Positions 8,322 to 20,466 of a stretch of 64,000 bases of DNA are shown in pieces. Location: the NCBI RefSeq assembly GCF_017565305.1, contig NZ_JAGEKP010000004.1, forward strand, positions 186,001 to 250,000, given 5' to 3'. The translations under genes were made by a program, and so were the position numbers. The stretch is from Leifsonia sp. TF02-11. Lineage in GTDB: Bacteria > Actinomycetota > Actinomycetes > Actinomycetales > Microbacteriaceae. A model generated the notes under the pieces. It was not told where the DNA came from. It ran no database searches and saw only the letters and a program-made list of their open reading frames with translations. Numbering within the stretch: the stretch's first letter is position 1; every line of letters starts with the position of its first letter.

Positions 8322-10415
8322 GTGGCAGCTCTGCAGTGGGATCCCATTGACAACAAGGCAGTAGACACGGTGCGCGTCCTCGCGGCCGACGCGGTCGAGA
8401 AGGTGGGCAACGGGCATCCCGGCACCGCGATGAGCCTCGCGCCCGCCGCGTACCTGCTCTTCCAGAAGGTGATGCGCCGCGACCCGCACGACGAGCACTG
8501 GCTCGGCCGCGACCGCTTCATCCTGTCGGCCGGCCACAGCTCGCTGACCCAGTACATCCAGCTCTACCTCGGCGGCTACGGCCTCGAGCTCGACGACCTC
8601 AAGGCGCTGCGCACCTGGGGCTCGCTCACCCCCGGCCACCCGGAGTACCGCCACACCAAGGGCGTCGAGATCACCACCGGCCCGCTCGGCCAGGGCATCT
8701 CCTCCTCCGTCGGCTTCGCCTACGCGCAGCGCTTCGAGCGCGGCCTGTTCGACCCGGACGCAGCGCCGGGCACCAGCCCGTTCGACCACTTCGTGTATGT
8801 GATCGCCAGCGACGGCGACCTGGAGGAGGGCATCAGCTCCGAGGCCTCCAGCCTCGCCGGCCACCAGCAGCTCGGCAACCTGATCGCCATCTACGACGCC
8901 AACCAGATCTCGATCGAGGACGACACGAACATCGCCTTCACCGAGGACGTCAAGGCGCGCTACGAGTCCTACCACTGGCACGTGCAGGTCGTCGACTGGA
9001 AGAAGACCGGCGTCTACGAGGAGGACGTGCAGGAGCTGCACCAGGCCATCGTCAACGCCCAGGAGGTCACCGACAAGCCGTCGCTCATCGTCCTCAAGAC
9101 GATCATCGGCTGGCCGGCCCCCAAGAAGCAGAACACCGGCAAGATCCACGGCTCCGCGCTCGGCGCCGACGAGCTCCGCGCGGTCAAGGAGGTGCTCGGC
9201 TTCGACCCGGAGCAGACCTTCGAGGTCGCCGAGGACGTCATCGAGCACACCCGCAAGGCCGTCGAGCGCGGCGCGCAGGAGCACGCCGAGTGGCAGAAGG
9301 GCTTCGACGCCTGGGCCGCAGCCAACCCCGAGCGCAAAGAGCTGCTCGACCGGCTGCTGTCCGGTGACGTGCCCGCGGGCCTGGAGGAGGCCCTCCCGGT
9401 CTTCGAGGCCGGCAAGGACGTCTCGACCCGCGCCGCCAGCGGCAAGGTGATCAACGCGATCGCCGGCGTCATGCCCGAGCTGTGGGGCGGTTCCGCCGAC
9501 CTCGCGGAGTCGAACAACACCACGATCGAGGGCGCGGCGTCGTTCGTCCCGACCGAGCACTCGACCCACGAATGGACGGGCAACCCGTACGGCCGCGTCC
9601 TGCACTTCGGAATCCGCGAGCACGCGATGGCCGCGATCCTGAACGGCATCGTGCTCCACGGACCCACCCGCCCGTTCGGCGGCACGTTCCTGATCTTCAG
9701 CGACTACCAGCGCCCGGCCATCCGCCTGGCCGCGCTCATGCAGGTGCCCTCGATCTTCGTGTGGACGCACGACTCCGTCGCGCTCGGCGAAGACGGCCCG
9801 ACGCACCAGCCGATCGAGCAGCTGTCGACGCTGCGCGCGATCCCGCACCTCGACGTCGTCCGCCCGGGCGACGCCAACGAGGTCGCGTACGCCTGGAAGA
9901 CCATCCTCGAGCGCCGCGGCGGCCCCGCCGGCATCGCGCTGACCCGCCAGAACATCCCGGTGTTCGAGCGCGGCGACGGCGAGGCCACGGGTGACACGCT
10001 CGCCTCGGCCGCCAACGTCGCCAAGGGCGCCTACATCCTGGCGGAGGCCCCCGGCGGCACGCCGGACGTGCTGTTCATCGCCACCGGCTCCGAGGTGCAG
10101 ATCGCCCTGGAGGCGCGCGAGGTGCTGCGCGGCGAGGGCATCAACGCCCGCGTCGTCTCCGCCCCCTGCCTCGAGTGGTTCCACGAGCAGGACGCCGCCT
10201 ACCAGGAGAAGGTGCTGCCGAAGGACCTGAAGGCCCGCGTCTCCATCGAGGCCGGTCTGGCGCTCGCCTGGGACAAGATCGTCGGCGACCACGGCCGCAG
10301 CGTCTCGATCGAGCACTTCGGTGCGTCGGCCGACTACAAGACGCTGTTCCGCGAGTTCGGCATGACCACCGAGCACGCCGTCGCCGCAGCCAAGGAATCG
10401 CTCGCGTCGCTCTGA
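8322..10415 (+). CDS. tkt: Transketolase
   Basis: Thiamine diphosphate enzyme moving two-carbon units in the non-oxidative pentose phosphate pathway. The 697 residues match the usual length. Seen: NGHPGTAMS at 30-38, SAGHSS at 69-74, GPLGQGIS, the ThDP motif [20 protein letters not shown] ending in the conserved Asn of YDANQIS, and HFGIREHAM and [14 protein letters not shown] in the pyrimidine domain. The GTG at 8322 ([11 protein letters not shown]) is chosen over an upstream ATG at 8136 because AGGAAGGG precedes it and homology begins there. First gene of a six-gene operon. Confidence 0.97.
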   Translation: MAALQWDPIDNKAVDTVRVLAADAVEKVGNGHPGTAMSLAPAAYLLFQKVMRRDPHDEHWLGRDRFILSAGHSSLTQYIQLYLGGYGLELDDLKALRTWGSLTPGHPEYRHTKGVEITTGPLGQGISSSVGFAYAQRFERGLFDPDAAPGTSPFDHFVYVIASDGDLEEGISSEASSLAGHQQLGNLIAIYDANQISIEDDTNIAFTEDVKARYESYHWHVQVVDWKKTGVYEEDVQELHQAIVNAQEVTDKPSLIVLKTIIGWPAPKKQNTGKIHGSALGADELRAVKEVLGFDPEQTFEVAEDVIEHTRKAVERGAQEHAEWQKGFDAWAAANPERKELLDRLLSGDVPAGLEEALPVFEAGKDVSTRAASGKVINAIAGVMPELWGGSADLAESNNTTIEGAASFVPTEHSTHEWTGNPYGRVLHFGIREHAMAAILNGIVLHGPTRPFGGTFLIFSDYQRPAIRLAALMQVPSIFVWTHDSVALGEDGPTHQPIEQLSTLRAIPHLDVVRPGDANEVAYAWKTILERRGGPAGIALTRQNIPVFERGDGEATGDTLASAANVAKGAYILAEAPGGTPDVLFIATGSEVQIALEAREVLRGEGINARVVSAPCLEWFHEQDAAYQEKVLPKDLKARVSIEAGLALAWDKIVGDHGRSVSIEHFGASADYKTLFREFGMTTEHAVAAAKESLASL

Positions 10416-10449
10416 GCGCGGGCACGGAAGAAGAGAAGAAGAAACCACG

Positions 10450-11577
10450 ATGACCGACACCACTTCCACCACCTCCTCCCCCACGGCCGCTCTGTCGGCC
10501 GCCGGCGTCAGCATCTGGCTGGACGACCTCTCGCGCGAGCGCATCGCCACGGGCGGCCTGCAGAAGCTGATCGCCGACCGCAACGTCGTCGGCGTGACCA
10601 CCAACCCGACGATCTTCGCCGCCGCGCTCGCCAAGGGCGAGGCCTATGACGCCCAGGTGAAGGAGCTCGCCGCGGCCGGCACGAGCGTCGAGGACGCGAT
10701 CTTCGAGATCACGACCGACGACGTCGCCGCCGCGAGCGACATCTTCCACGCGGTCTACGAGGCCAGCAACGGCGTCGACGGCCGCGTCTCCATCGAGGTG
10801 GAGCCCGGCCTCGCGCACGACGCAGCCGGAACGATCGAGCAGGCCAAGAAGCTCGCAGCCAAGGTCGACAAGCCCAACGTGCTCATCAAGATCCCGGCGA
10901 CGGTCGAGGGCCTGGAGGCCATCACCGAGACCATCGCGGCCGGCATCAGCGTCAACGTGACCCTGATCTTCAGCCTCGAGCGCTACCGCCAGGTCATCGA
11001 CGCGTACCTGACCGGCCTCGAGAAGGCCAAGGCCGCGGGCATCGACCTCGCGGGCATCCAGTCGGTCGCCTCGTTCTTCGTGTCCCGCGTGGACACCGAG
11101 GTCGACAAGCGCCTGACCGCGATCGGCACCGACGAGGCGCTCGCGCTCAAGAGCAAGGCCGGCGTCGCGAACGCCCGCCTCGCGTACGAGCTGTACGAGC
11201 AGGAGTTCGCCACCGACCGCGCCAAGGCCCTCGTCGCCGCGGGTGCGAACGAGCAGCGTCCGCTCTGGGCCTCCACGGGTGTCAAGGACCCGAGCCTGCC
11301 CGACACGCTGTACGTGACCGAGCTCGTCGCTCCCAACACCGTCAACACGATGCCGGAGAAGACCCTCGAGGCCACCTTCGACCACGGCGAGATCACGGGC
11401 GACACCGTCACCGGCAACTACGCCGACGCGAAGGGCGTCCTCGACGCTCTGGCCGGCCTCGGCATCTCCTACGACGATGTGACCGCCACCCTCGAGCGCG
11501 AGGGCGTCGACAAGTTCAACGTGTCGTGGGGCGAGCTCGTCGAGACCGTCACCAACGCTCTGGAGGCCGCCAAGTGA
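10450..11577 (+). CDS. tal: Transaldolase
   Basis: Moves a dihydroxyacetone unit between sugar phosphates in the non-oxidative pentose phosphate pathway. The 375 residues fit the long actinobacterial class. Seen: [12 protein letters not shown] at 21-32, VTTNPTIF at 49-56, and the Schiff-base lysine K147 in [11 protein letters not shown]. It lies 34 bp after tkt with a purine-rich AAGAAGAGAAGAAG upstream of the ATG. The last bases of its stop codon form GTGA with the pgi start, so the two are translationally coupled. Confidence 0.97.
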   Translation: MTDTTSTTSSPTAALSAAGVSIWLDDLSRERIATGGLQKLIADRNVVGVTTNPTIFAAALAKGEAYDAQVKELAAAGTSVEDAIFEITTDDVAAASDIFHAVYEASNGVDGRVSIEVEPGLAHDAAGTIEQAKKLAAKVDKPNVLIKIPATVEGLEAITETIAAGISVNVTLIFSLERYRQVIDAYLTGLEKAKAAGIDLAGIQSVASFFVSRVDTEVDKRLTAIGTDEALALKSKAGVANARLAYELYEQEFATDRAKALVAAGANEQRPLWASTGVKDPSLPDTLYVTELVAPNTVNTMPEKTLEATFDHGEITGDTVTGNYADAKGVLDALAGLGISYDDVTATLEREGVDKFNVSWGELVETVTNALEAAK

Positions 11578-13184
11578 CCTTCCGCATCCACGTCACCGGC
11601 GCGGCGGCCGAGGCCGTCGCGACGGTAGTGCCACAGCTCGTGGCCGACCGGGTCGCCTCCGGCATCACGGCGCAGGATCCCGCCCTCTGGGGCCCCGCCG
11701 CCGAGTCCGAGGCCGCCAAGCGCCTCGGCTGGACCGAGGCCGTCGCGATCTCGCGCCCGCTGGTCGCCGAGATCGTCGCGCTGCGTGAGCAGCTGCACGC
11801 CAAGGGCGTCAACCACATCGTCCTCGGCGGCATGGGCGGCTCCTCGCTCGCGCCCGAGGTCATCACGCGCACGGCCGAAGCCGAGCTCACGGTGCTCGAC
11901 TCGACCGACCCCGGCCAGGTCCTCTCCGCGCTCCGCGACCGCCTGCAGGCCACGGCCGTCGTGATCTCCTCCAAGTCGGGCTCGACCCTGGAGACCGACA
12001 GCCAGAAGCGCATCTACGAGAAGTGGTTCCGCGACGCCGGGATCGACCCGACCGAGCGCATCGTCGTCGTCACCGACCCGGGCTCGCCGATCGACCAGTC
12101 GGCGCGCGAGGCGGGCTACCGTGTCTTCAACGCCGACCCCAACGTGGGCGGCCGCTACTCGGCGCTCACCGCGTTCGGGCTGGTCCCGTCCGGTCTCGCC
12201 GGCGTGGACATCTCCGAGCTGCTCGACGAGGCGGAGGCGACGCTCATCGAGCTCGCCGTCGACAACGACGCGAACCCGGGCCTGGTGCTCGGCGCCGCGA
12301 TCGCCGGCACCAACCCGCTCAAGGACAAGCTGGGCATCGTCGCAGACGGCACCCACATCGTCGGCTTCGCCGACTGGGCGGAGCAGCTGATCGCCGAGTC
12401 GACCGGCAAGGAGGGCACCGGGCTCCTGCCCGTCGTGCTCGACACGCTCGCTCCGGAGCTGACGTCGAAGCCGGCAGACCTCCAGGTCGTCCGACTCGTC
12501 GCCAACGCGGAGGCCCACCACCTGTTCCCCGCCGACCGGCACGAGGGCGAGATCCTCGTCTCCGGCAGCCTCGGCGCGCAGCTGATCGTCTGGGAGTACG
12601 CGACCGCGGTCGCCGGCCGACTGCTCGGCATCAACCCGTTCGACCAGCCCGACGTGGAGGCCGCCAAGGTCGCCGCTCGCGCGCTGCTCGACAACCGGCC
12701 GGAGCCCGCAGCACCGGCATTCACCGCCGGCGGCATCGAGGTGCGCACCACGGGAGACTTCCTGGGTGCAGCTTCGACGCTCGACGGCGCCGTGGATGCC
12801 CTGCTCGCCCAGCTCGGCCCGGACGGCTACGTGGCTGTGCAGGCCTACGTCGACCGCCTCGCGCTCCCGCAGCTCGCGGGCATCCGCGACCTGCTCGCCG
12901 CCAAGGCCGGGCGCCCCGTCACCTTCGGCTGGGGCCCGCGCTTCCTGCACTCGACCGGGCAGTTCCACAAGGGCGGCCCCGCCGTCGGCGTGTTCCTGCA
13001 GATCGCCGCCGCAGCTCCGGAAGACCTGGAGATCCCCGACCGTCCGTTCACGTTCGGCCAGCTCATCCAGGCCCAGGCCGCCGGCGACGCGAGCGTGCTC
13101 GGCGAGCACGGCCGCCCGGTGCTGACCCTGACCCTGTCGAACCCCGAGGCGGACGTCGTCTCGCTGTTCGAGGCCGTCAACTAG
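11574..13184 (+). CDS. pgi: Glucose-6-phosphate isomerase
   Basis: Interconverts glucose-6-phosphate and fructose-6-phosphate, linking glycolysis to the pentose phosphate pathway. The 536-residue protein has the sugar isomerase fold: [11 protein letters not shown] at 85-95 and the phosphate-binding SKSGSTLET at 133-141, with the [16 protein letters not shown] block near 185. The GTG start overlaps the tal stop by 4 bp. It follows the actinobacterial type placed between tal and zwf, which diverges from the enterobacterial enzyme. A longer upstream frame beginning inside tal is not used. Confidence 0.93.
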   Translation: MTFRIHVTGAAAEAVATVVPQLVADRVASGITAQDPALWGPAAESEAAKRLGWTEAVAISRPLVAEIVALREQLHAKGVNHIVLGGMGGSSLAPEVITRTAEAELTVLDSTDPGQVLSALRDRLQATAVVISSKSGSTLETDSQKRIYEKWFRDAGIDPTERIVVVTDPGSPIDQSAREAGYRVFNADPNVGGRYSALTAFGLVPSGLAGVDISELLDEAEATLIELAVDNDANPGLVLGAAIAGTNPLKDKLGIVADGTHIVGFADWAEQLIAESTGKEGTGLLPVVLDTLAPELTSKPADLQVVRLVANAEAHHLFPADRHEGEILVSGSLGAQLIVWEYATAVAGRLLGINPFDQPDVEAAKVAARALLDNRPEPAAPAFTAGGIEVRTTGDFLGAASTLDGAVDALLAQLGPDGYVAVQAYVDRLALPQLAGIRDLLAAKAGRPVTFGWGPRFLHSTGQFHKGGPAVGVFLQIAAAAPEDLEIPDRPFTFGQLIQAQAAGDASVLGEHGRPVLTLTLSNPEADVVSLFEAVN

Positions 13185-13193
13185 AGGAGCCAG

Positions 13194-14735
13194 ATGTCAC
13201 CGGTGGAGATCACTCCGGAGTTCAACCCGCTGCGGTTGCCCTCCGACCGCCGCCTCAACCGCATCGCAGGCCCGAGCAGCCTCATCATCTTCGGCGTGAC
13301 AGGTGACCTGTCGCGCAAGAAGCTGATGCCGGCCGTGTACGACCTCGCGAATCGCGGCCTCCTGCCGCCCGGCTTCTCGCTCGTCGGGTTCGCGCGGCGC
13401 GACTGGGAGGACCAGGACTTCGAGAAGGTCGTCTACGACGCCGTCAAGCAGTACGCCCGCACGCCGTTCGACGACGACGTGTGGAAGCAGCTCGCCCAGG
13501 GCGTGCGCTTCGTCTCCGGCGAGTTCGACGACGCCGAGGCGTTCCAGCGCCTCAAGGAGACGGTCGAGAAGCTGGACGTCGAGCGCGGGACGATGGGCAA
13601 CCACGCGTTCTACCTGTCGATCCCGCCGAAGGCCTTCCCGCTGGTCACCGAGCAGCTGAAGAAGTCCGGTCTCGCCGACCAGTCGGGCACCGGCTGGCGG
13701 CGCGTCGTCATCGAGAAGCCGTTCGGCAGCGACCTGAAGACCGCTCGGGAGCTCAACCACGTCGTCGAGTCGGTGTTCCCGCCGGACTCGGTGTTCCGCA
13801 TCGACCACTACCTCGGCAAGGAGACCGTCCAGAACATCTTGGCGCTCCGCTTCGCCAACGAGCTGTACGAGCCGATCTGGAACGCCAACTACGTCGACCA
13901 CGTGCAGATCACGATGGCCGAGGACATCGGCGTCGGCGGCCGCGCCGGCTACTACGACGGGATCGGCGCCGCGCGCGACGTCATCCAGAACCATCTGCTG
14001 CAGCTCCTCGCCCTGACGGCGATGGAGGAGCCTATCTCGTTCGACGCCGCCGATCTGCGCGCCGAGAAGGAGAAGGTGCTCGCGGCCGTCCGACTGCCCG
14101 ACGATCTCGCCACCTCGACCGCCCGCGGTCAGTACTCCAGCGGTTGGCAGGGCGGCGAGAAGGTCGTCGGTTTCCTGGAGGAGGACGGGATGAACCCCGA
14201 CTCCACCACGGAGACCTACGCCGCGATCAAGCTGCAGATCGGCACGCGCCGCTGGGCCGGCGTGCCGTTCTATCTGCGCGCGGGCAAGCGCCTGGGCCGC
14301 CGCGTCACCGAGATCGCGGTGGTGTTCAAGCGCGCGCCGCAGCAGTTGTTCGCCGAGTCGCAGACCAGCGCGCTCGGCCAGAACGCGCTCGTGATCCGCG
14401 TGCAGCCCGACGAGGGCGTGACCATCCGGTTCGGCTCCAAGGTGCCGGGCGCCGGCATGCAGGTGCGCGACGTGAGCATGGACTTCGGCTACGGCCACGC
14501 CTTCACCGAGGCGAGCCCCGAAGCCTACGAGCGGCTCATCCTCGACGTGCTGCTCGGCGACCCGCCCCTGTTCCCGCGCCACGAGGAGGTCGAGCTCTCC
14601 TGGAAGATCCTCGACCCGATCGAGGAGTTCTGGACAACGCAGGGCCAGCCCGAACAGTACCGCCCCGGAACCTGGGGCCCGAAGTCCGCCGACGAGCTCC
14701 TCGCCCGCGACGGCCGCGTCTGGAGGCGCCCATGA
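13194..14735 (+). CDS. zwf: Glucose-6-phosphate 1-dehydrogenase
   Basis: First enzyme of the oxidative pentose phosphate pathway, making 6-phosphogluconolactone and NADPH. The 513 residues include the nucleotide-binding GVTGDLSRKK at 34-43, EKPFG at 174-178, and the active-site RIDHYLGKE at 202-210 with the substrate-binding His-Tyr and Lys. AGAGGAG lies just before the ATG. The gene overlaps opcA by 4 bp; in actinobacteria OpcA is needed for full Zwf activity, so the coupling makes sense. Confidence 0.98.
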   Translation: MSPVEITPEFNPLRLPSDRRLNRIAGPSSLIIFGVTGDLSRKKLMPAVYDLANRGLLPPGFSLVGFARRDWEDQDFEKVVYDAVKQYARTPFDDDVWKQLAQGVRFVSGEFDDAEAFQRLKETVEKLDVERGTMGNHAFYLSIPPKAFPLVTEQLKKSGLADQSGTGWRRVVIEKPFGSDLKTARELNHVVESVFPPDSVFRIDHYLGKETVQNILALRFANELYEPIWNANYVDHVQITMAEDIGVGGRAGYYDGIGAARDVIQNHLLQLLALTAMEEPISFDAADLRAEKEKVLAAVRLPDDLATSTARGQYSSGWQGGEKVVGFLEEDGMNPDSTTETYAAIKLQIGTRRWAGVPFYLRAGKRLGRRVTEIAVVFKRAPQQLFAESQTSALGQNALVIRVQPDEGVTIRFGSKVPGAGMQVRDVSMDFGYGHAFTEASPEAYERLILDVLLGDPPLFPRHEEVELSWKILDPIEEFWTTQGQPEQYRPGTWGPKSADELLARDGRVWRRP

Positions 14736-15694
14736 TCGTCGATCTGCCCGACACCACGACGAGCAACATCTCGAAGGCGCTCGTCAAGATCCGCGAGGAG
14801 GGCGGCGCCGTCGCCCTCGGCCGGGTGCTGACGCTGATCATCGCCACCCACCTCGGCCAGGAGGAGGAGGCCATCGAGGCCGCCAACGACGCCTCCCGCG
14901 AGCACCCGATGCGCGTCATCGTGGTGTCCACCGAGGAGGAGCGCAGCCACACGGACTCCGGGCGTCTCGACGCCCAGATCCGGGTCGGCGGCGACGCCGG
15001 CGCCAGCGAGGTCATCGTGCTCCGCGCCTACGGCGAGACCGCGAGCGACGAGGAGGGGCTGGTCACCGGCCTGCTGCTCCCCGACGCGCCCGTGGTGGTC
15101 TGGTGGCCGGGGATCGCTCCCGCCCGGGCCTCGCACTCCCCCCTCGGCCGCATCGCCACGATCCGCATCACGGACGCGTCGGCGCAGCCGAACCCGCAGG
15201 AGGCGCTCTTCCACCTCTCCGAGACCTACACGCCGGGCGACACCGACTTCGCCTGGACCCGTCTCACACTGTGGCGCGCTCAGCTCGCGGCGGTGCTCGA
15301 CCAGCCGCCGTACGAGCCGATCACCGCGGTGGAGGTGGCCGGCGCGGCCGACTCTCCCTCCACCCTCCTGCTCGCCGCGTGGCTCCGCCTGCAGCTCCAG
15401 GTGCCGGTGCAGTACGACCTCGCTTCGCGCGCGATCGGCTCGGGCGGCATCCACGGCGTCAAGATGGAGCGGGCGTCCGGCACGATCGAGCTCGAGCGCG
15501 AAGTGCCGAACGTGGCCCGCCTCTCGCAGCCGGGCCAGCCGACCCACGATCTGTCACTGCCGCGCCGCAGCCTCCGCGACTGCCTGGCGGAGGAACTGCG
15601 TAGGCTGGACCCGGACGACCTGTACGGTGAGGTCATCACGAAGGGTCTCGCACTGCTCGAGGCCTCCGACGAAGGAGCGGTCACGACAGCATGA
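14732..15694 (+). CDS. opcA: G6PDH assembly protein OpcA
   Basis: Actinobacterial and cyanobacterial partner of Zwf, required for assembly or redox activation of the dehydrogenase. The 320-residue protein has the family blocks REHPMRVIVVS, a VVWWPGIAP stretch near residue 126, and FAWTRLTLWRAQLAAVLDQP near 170-190. No signal peptide or membrane segment is visible. It overlaps zwf at its start (ATGA) and pgl at its end (ATGA), so the three genes form one translationally coupled block. Confidence 0.95.
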   Translation: MIVDLPDTTTSNISKALVKIREEGGAVALGRVLTLIIATHLGQEEEAIEAANDASREHPMRVIVVSTEEERSHTDSGRLDAQIRVGGDAGASEVIVLRAYGETASDEEGLVTGLLLPDAPVVVWWPGIAPARASHSPLGRIATIRITDASAQPNPQEALFHLSETYTPGDTDFAWTRLTLWRAQLAAVLDQPPYEPITAVEVAGAADSPSTLLLAAWLRLQLQVPVQYDLASRAIGSGGIHGVKMERASGTIELEREVPNVARLSQPGQPTHDLSLPRRSLRDCLAEELRRLDPDDLYGEVITKGLALLEASDEGAVTTA

Positions 15695-16461
15695 CGAACG
15701 AACGGCGGGTGCTCGTCCACCCCGACAAGGAAGCACTCGCCGCGTCGGTGGCCGCGCGCTTCCTCACCAAGACGATCGACATCCTCGACGACCTGGGGGC
15801 GGCGAACATCGCGCTCACCGGCGGGACGATGGGCATCGCCGTGCTGGAGGCGGTCAACGCCTCCCCCGCGCGCGACACCATCGACTGGTCGAAGGTGCAC
15901 TTCTGGTGGGGCGACGAGCGGTTCGTCGAGAAGTCGAGCGAGGAGCGCAACGAGCGCCAGGCGCGCGAGGCGCTCCTCGATCACCTGCCCGTGCCGCCGG
16001 AGAACATCCACCCGTTCCCGGCGTCCGACGAGATCGCGGACCTCGACGAGGCCGCGAGCGTCTACGCCGCCGAGCTGGCGGCGTTCGCCCCGGACGGCCA
16101 GGACTTCCCCCGGTTCGACATCACGTTCCTCGGGGTCGGCCCTGACGGGCACATCGCCTCGCTGTTCCCCGACCGGTCCGGCATCCGCGAGACGGAGGCG
16201 ACCGTCGTCGCCGTCCGCGAATCGCCCAAACCGCCGCCCGAGCGCCTGAGCCTCACCCGGCCGGTGTTGAACGCCTCCGACCGGATCTGGCTGGTGCTCG
16301 CCGGAAGCGACAAGGCCAGCGCCCTCGGCCTGGCACTCGCCGGTGCGAGCTACACCGAGGTTCCCGTCGCCGGCGCCAAAGGCCGCAAGCGCACGGTGTT
16401 CTTCGTCGACAAGGACGCCGCCGTCGACGTGCCGGAGAACCTCATCGCTCCGTCGTACTGA
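15691..16461 (+). CDS. pgl: 6-phosphogluconolactonase (DevB type)
   Basis: Hydrolyses 6-phosphogluconolactone to 6-phosphogluconate, the second oxidative pentose phosphate step. The 256 residues show TGGTMG at 43-48, WWGDERFV at 72-79 and the conserved GVGPDGHIASLFP at 148-160. It overlaps opcA by 4 bp and ends the operon, followed after 12 bp by a strong bidirectional terminator. 6-phosphogluconate dehydrogenase is not in the window. Confidence 0.97.
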   Translation: MTNERRVLVHPDKEALAASVAARFLTKTIDILDDLGAANIALTGGTMGIAVLEAVNASPARDTIDWSKVHFWWGDERFVEKSSEERNERQAREALLDHLPVPPENIHPFPASDEIADLDEAASVYAAELAAFAPDGQDFPRFDITFLGVGPDGHIASLFPDRSGIRETEATVVAVRESPKPPPERLSLTRPVLNASDRIWLVLAGSDKASALGLALAGASYTEVPVAGAKGRKRTVFFVDKDAAVDVPENLIAPSY

Positions 16462-16473
16462 GGCGCGCACTCA

Positions 16474-16516
16474 ACGAAGAAGCCCCGCCGGTCATCGACC
16501 GGCGGGGCTTCTTCGT
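16474..16516. terminator. Bidirectional terminator between pgl and rbpA
   Basis: Perfect 20-bp stem (16474-16493 with 16497-16516) and a three-base loop. The outer arms are rich in A and T (GAAGAAG and CTTCTTC), giving short U-rich ends in both directions. It separates the convergent tkt and glycolytic operons. Confidence 0.85.
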
Positions 16517-16536
16517 GCAGTGCGCTTACGCTCGCA

Positions 16537-16902
16537 CTAGTTGCTCGTGGGCTTGCCGCGGCGGGCGCGCAGCTGGTTGAGGGCGTCTTCGAGCAGCTGC
16601 TCCGCCTCCTCCTCCGAACGGCGCTCCTTCACGTAGGCCAGGTGCGTCTTGTAGGGCTCGGTCTTGGCGACCGACGGCGGGTTCTCCTTGTCACGACCGG
16701 CCGGGAGGCCCGTCGACGGGGAGTCGATCACATCGGGGATCTCCTCCTCGGGCAGGTTCGCCGCGAAGTATCGAACGGTCTCGTTGCCGAGGGCGTCCCA
16801 GTACGAGATAGCCACGCGCTCGGCGTGGAACCCGCGGTCCTGTTCGCCCATGGGGCCTGCGCCGACGCGCGAGCCGCGGATTGCGCTTCCTCCGGATGCC
16901 AT
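16537..16902 (-). CDS. rbpA: RNA polymerase-binding protein RbpA
   Basis: Actinobacterial transcription factor that binds RNA polymerase and the principal sigma factor and stabilises open promoter complexes. The 121 residues fit the family: basic N-terminal tail, core domain starting GFHAERVAISYWDALGNETV with RYFAANLP after it, then the sigma-interaction end THLAYVKERRSEEEAEQLL. GAGGAG precedes the ATG by 4 bases. It is 26 bp after secG and probably the last gene of the gap-pgk-tpiA-secG-rbpA group. Confidence 0.95.
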   Translation of the reverse strand: MASGGSAIRGSRVGAGPMGEQDRGFHAERVAISYWDALGNETVRYFAANLPEEEIPDVIDSPSTGLPAGRDKENPPSVAKTEPYKTHLAYVKERRSEEEAEQLLEDALNQLRARRGKPTSN

Positions 16903-16928
16903 GCTTCTCCTCTGGTGAAGGCGCGCCG

Positions 16929-17174
16929 CTAGGCGCTGAACTTGGTGATGAGCCCCAGGACCACGATGCAGGTGATCCAGATGAGCCCGAGGATGACGGT
17001 GATGCGGTTGAGGTTGCGCTCCGCGACGCCCGACGCTCCGAGGTTGGAGGTGACTCCACCGCCGAACATGTCGGAGAGACCGCCACCGCGTCCCTTGTGC
17101 AACAGGATGAGGAGCGTCAGCAGGAGGCTGGTGATGCCCAGCAGGACCTGCAGGACGACCGTGAGAATCTGCAC
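16929..17174 (-). CDS. secG: Preprotein translocase subunit SecG
   Basis: Small membrane subunit of the SecYEG channel. The 81 residues comprise a first helix LTVVLQVLLGITSLLLTLLI, a cytoplasmic loop HKGRGGGLSDMFGGG typical of SecG, and a second helix ITVILGLIWITCIVVLGLI. The GTG start at 17174 has GAAAGG six bases upstream; a longer reading frame to 17597 runs into tpiA and is a shadow. Its place between tpiA and rbpA is standard in actinobacteria. Confidence 0.93.
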   Translation of the reverse strand: MQILTVVLQVLLGITSLLLTLLILLHKGRGGGLSDMFGGGVTSNLGASGVAERNLNRITVILGLIWITCIVVLGLITKFSA

Positions 17175-17222
17175 GCTAGACCTTTCAATGCGACCGGGCG
17201 GCGCCCGGCGAAACCAACGTCC

Positions 17223-17228
17223 AGTATA
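17223..17228 (-). promoter_or_regulatory. Probable -10 box of secG-rbpA
   Basis: TATACT on the minus strand, 49 bases before the secG start, suggesting a promoter separate from the upstream tpiA gene. No clear -35 hexamer is visible. The 161-bp gap also holds a 12-bp palindrome GGCTGCGCAGCC at 17247-17258. Confidence 0.45.
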
Positions 17229-17335
17229 ACCGGCCGAGGCCGCGGCGGCTGCGCAGCCCGCGGTGGAGCTAAGAGCAGCGCGGAGCGATGCCGCGACCCC
17301 AGCGCCGAGGGAGCCTGCGACCGAGGGTAAGAACG

Positions 17336-18139
17336 TCAGAGACCGACGTGCTTCTGGTAACGGATGATCGCCGAGAACTCGGCCACGTCGAGGCTCGCAC
17401 CGCCGACGAGGGCACCGTCGACGTTCGGCTCGCGCATGAAGCCGGCGATGTTGCCCGACTTCACCGAACCGCCGTAGAGGATGCGCGTCTTGGCCGCGAC
17501 GTCCTCGCCGAGAAGCTCGACGATGACGGCCCGCAGCGCGGCGGCGACCTGCTCGGCCTGCTCGGGCGTCGCCGCCTGACCGGACCCGATCGCCCACACC
17601 GGCTCGTAGGCGACCACGAAGTCCGCCGCCGAGTCGACGGCGGAGAGCGCCGCGCGCAGCTGCGCCACCGGCACGGCGCTCGCGCCGTGCGTCTCGAGGT
17701 CCTCGGCCGTCTCGCCCACGCAGATGATCGGGGCGATGTTGTGCTTGATCGCCTGGGCGACCTTCGCGGCGACCTGCTCGTCGGTCTCGTTGTGCAGCGT
17801 GCGCCGCTCCGAGTGACCGATGATCACGTACCGCGTCTCCAGCGCGGCGAGGAACGACGCGGCGACCTCACCCGTGTACGCGCCCGACTCGTGCTCCGAG
17901 ACGTCCTGACCGCCGAACGCGATCGGGAGCTTGTCCGCCGAGACGAGCGTCTGCACGCTGCGCAGGTCGGTGAACGGCGGGAAGACGGCGACCTCGACGG
18001 CCGAATAGTCGTGGCCGGCGTCCTTGAGCGTCCACGCCAGCTTCTGCACGGTCGCGATCGCCTGCAGGTGATCGAGGTTCATCTTCCAGTTGCCCGCGAT
18101 CAGCGGCACGCGCCGCACGGAACCGTTCACTGCTGCCAT
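17336..18139 (-). CDS. tpiA: Triosephosphate isomerase
   Basis: Interconverts dihydroxyacetone phosphate and glyceraldehyde-3-phosphate. The 267 residues include the substrate lysine in IAGNWKMN, the electrophilic His in IIGHSERR, the catalytic glutamate in [12 protein letters not shown], and the phosphate-binding ILYGGSVK and VGGASLD loops. The ATG at 18139 lies 13 bp inside pgk and has GGAGG seven bases upstream, which decides the start; a frame extending back to 18460 is inside pgk and is not real. Confidence 0.97.
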   Translation of the reverse strand: MAAVNGSVRRVPLIAGNWKMNLDHLQAIATVQKLAWTLKDAGHDYSAVEVAVFPPFTDLRSVQTLVSADKLPIAFGGQDVSEHESGAYTGEVAASFLAALETRYVIIGHSERRTLHNETDEQVAAKVAQAIKHNIAPIICVGETAEDLETHGASAVPVAQLRAALSAVDSAADFVVAYEPVWAIGSGQAATPEQAEQVAAALRAVIVELLGEDVAAKTRILYGGSVKSGNIAGFMREPNVDGALVGGASLDVAEFSAIIRYQKHVGL

Positions 18140-19344
18140 CCGAGGACCTCCAGACCCGGCAGGTGCTTGCCCTCGAGGAATTCGAGGCTCGCACCGCCAC
18201 CGGTAGAAATGTGACCGAACTGATCGTCCGAGAAGCCGAGAGCGCGCACGGCGGCGGCCGAGTCTCCCCCGCCGACGACGCCGAGGCCGTCGACCTCGGT
18301 GAGCGCCTGGGCGATCGCCTTCGTGCCCGCCGCGAACGGCGCGAGCTCGAAAACGCCCATCGGGCCGTTCCAGAACACGGTGCGGGCGCCGCGGATGTAC
18401 TCCGAGAACAGCTCGCCGGTCTCCGGGCCGATGTCGAGACCGAGGCCGGCGGAGCCCCACTCGGTGTCCTCGATCGCGTCGATCGGGCGCACCACGTGCT
18501 CCGCGTCCGCACCGAACTTCGAGGCGACGACGACATCGCGCGGCAGCACGATCGTCACGCCGAGCTCCTTCGCCGTGGCGAGATAGCCCTTCACCGTGTC
18601 GATCTGGTCGGCCTCCAGCAGGCTGGAGCCCACCTTGTGGCCGAGCGCGGCGAGGAACGTGAAGAGCATCCCCCCGCCGATCAGCAGCGAGTCCACGCGC
18701 GGCAGCAGGTGCCCGATCACTCCGAGCTTGTCGGACACTTTGGAGCCGCCGAGCACGACCGCGTACGGCCGCTCGGGGTTCTCGGTGAGCCGGTCGAGCA
18801 CGTCGAGCTCGGTGGCGATGAGCGTGCCGGCGGCGCTCGGGAGCGCCTTGGCGAGCTCGTACACGCTGGCCTGCTTGCGGTGCACGACACCGAAACCGTC
18901 CGAGACGAACGCGTCGCCGAACGCGGCGAGCTTGGCTGCGAAAGCCTCGCGCTCCGCGTCGTCCTTGGCGGTCTCGCCCGGGTTGAAGCGCAGGTTCTCG
19001 AGCAGGGCGACGTCGCCGTCGCTCAGGCCGGCGACGGCGGCCTCCGCACCGGCACCGACGGTGTCCTGTGCGAAGGTCACCGGCTTGCCCAGCAGTTCGG
19101 AGAGCCGCTGGGCCACCGGAGCCAGGCTGTACTTGGCATCGGGCGCGCCGTCGGGGCGGCCCAGGTGGGAGATCACGACCACCTTCGCGCCCTGATTGAT
19201 CAGCGCGTCGAGGGTGGGAATCGACGCTCGCACGCGGCCGTCGTCCGTGATCTTCCCGTCCTGCAGGGGGACGTTCAGATCACAGCGGACGACGACGCGT
19301 TTTCCTGCGAGCGAACCGAGTGAGTCGAGGGTGCGGAGCGTCAC
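18127..19344 (-). CDS. pgk: Phosphoglycerate kinase
   Basis: ATP-forming glycolytic enzyme converting 1,3-bisphosphoglycerate to 3-phosphoglycerate. The 405 residues show [11 protein letters not shown] and [11 protein letters not shown] in the N-domain, [17 protein letters not shown] mid-protein, and the nucleotide-domain [14 protein letters not shown]. It starts at a GTG with AGGGGA upstream, 15 bp after gap. Its end overlaps tpiA, so the gap-pgk-tpiA trio is one transcription unit. Confidence 0.97.
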   Translation of the reverse strand: MTLRTLDSLGSLAGKRVVVRCDLNVPLQDGKITDDGRVRASIPTLDALINQGAKVVVISHLGRPDGAPDAKYSLAPVAQRLSELLGKPVTFAQDTVGAGAEAAVAGLSDGDVALLENLRFNPGETAKDDAEREAFAAKLAAFGDAFVSDGFGVVHRKQASVYELAKALPSAAGTLIATELDVLDRLTENPERPYAVVLGGSKVSDKLGVIGHLLPRVDSLLIGGGMLFTFLAALGHKVGSSLLEADQIDTVKGYLATAKELGVTIVLPRDVVVASKFGADAEHVVRPIDAIEDTEWGSAGLGLDIGPETGELFSEYIRGARTVFWNGPMGVFELAPFAAGTKAIAQALTEVDGLGVVGGGDSAAAVRALGFSDDQFGHISTGGGASLEFLEGKHLPGLEVLGWQQ

Positions 19345-19359
19345 GTCGGTCCCCTGGTG

Positions 19360-20466
<1,107 letters not shown>
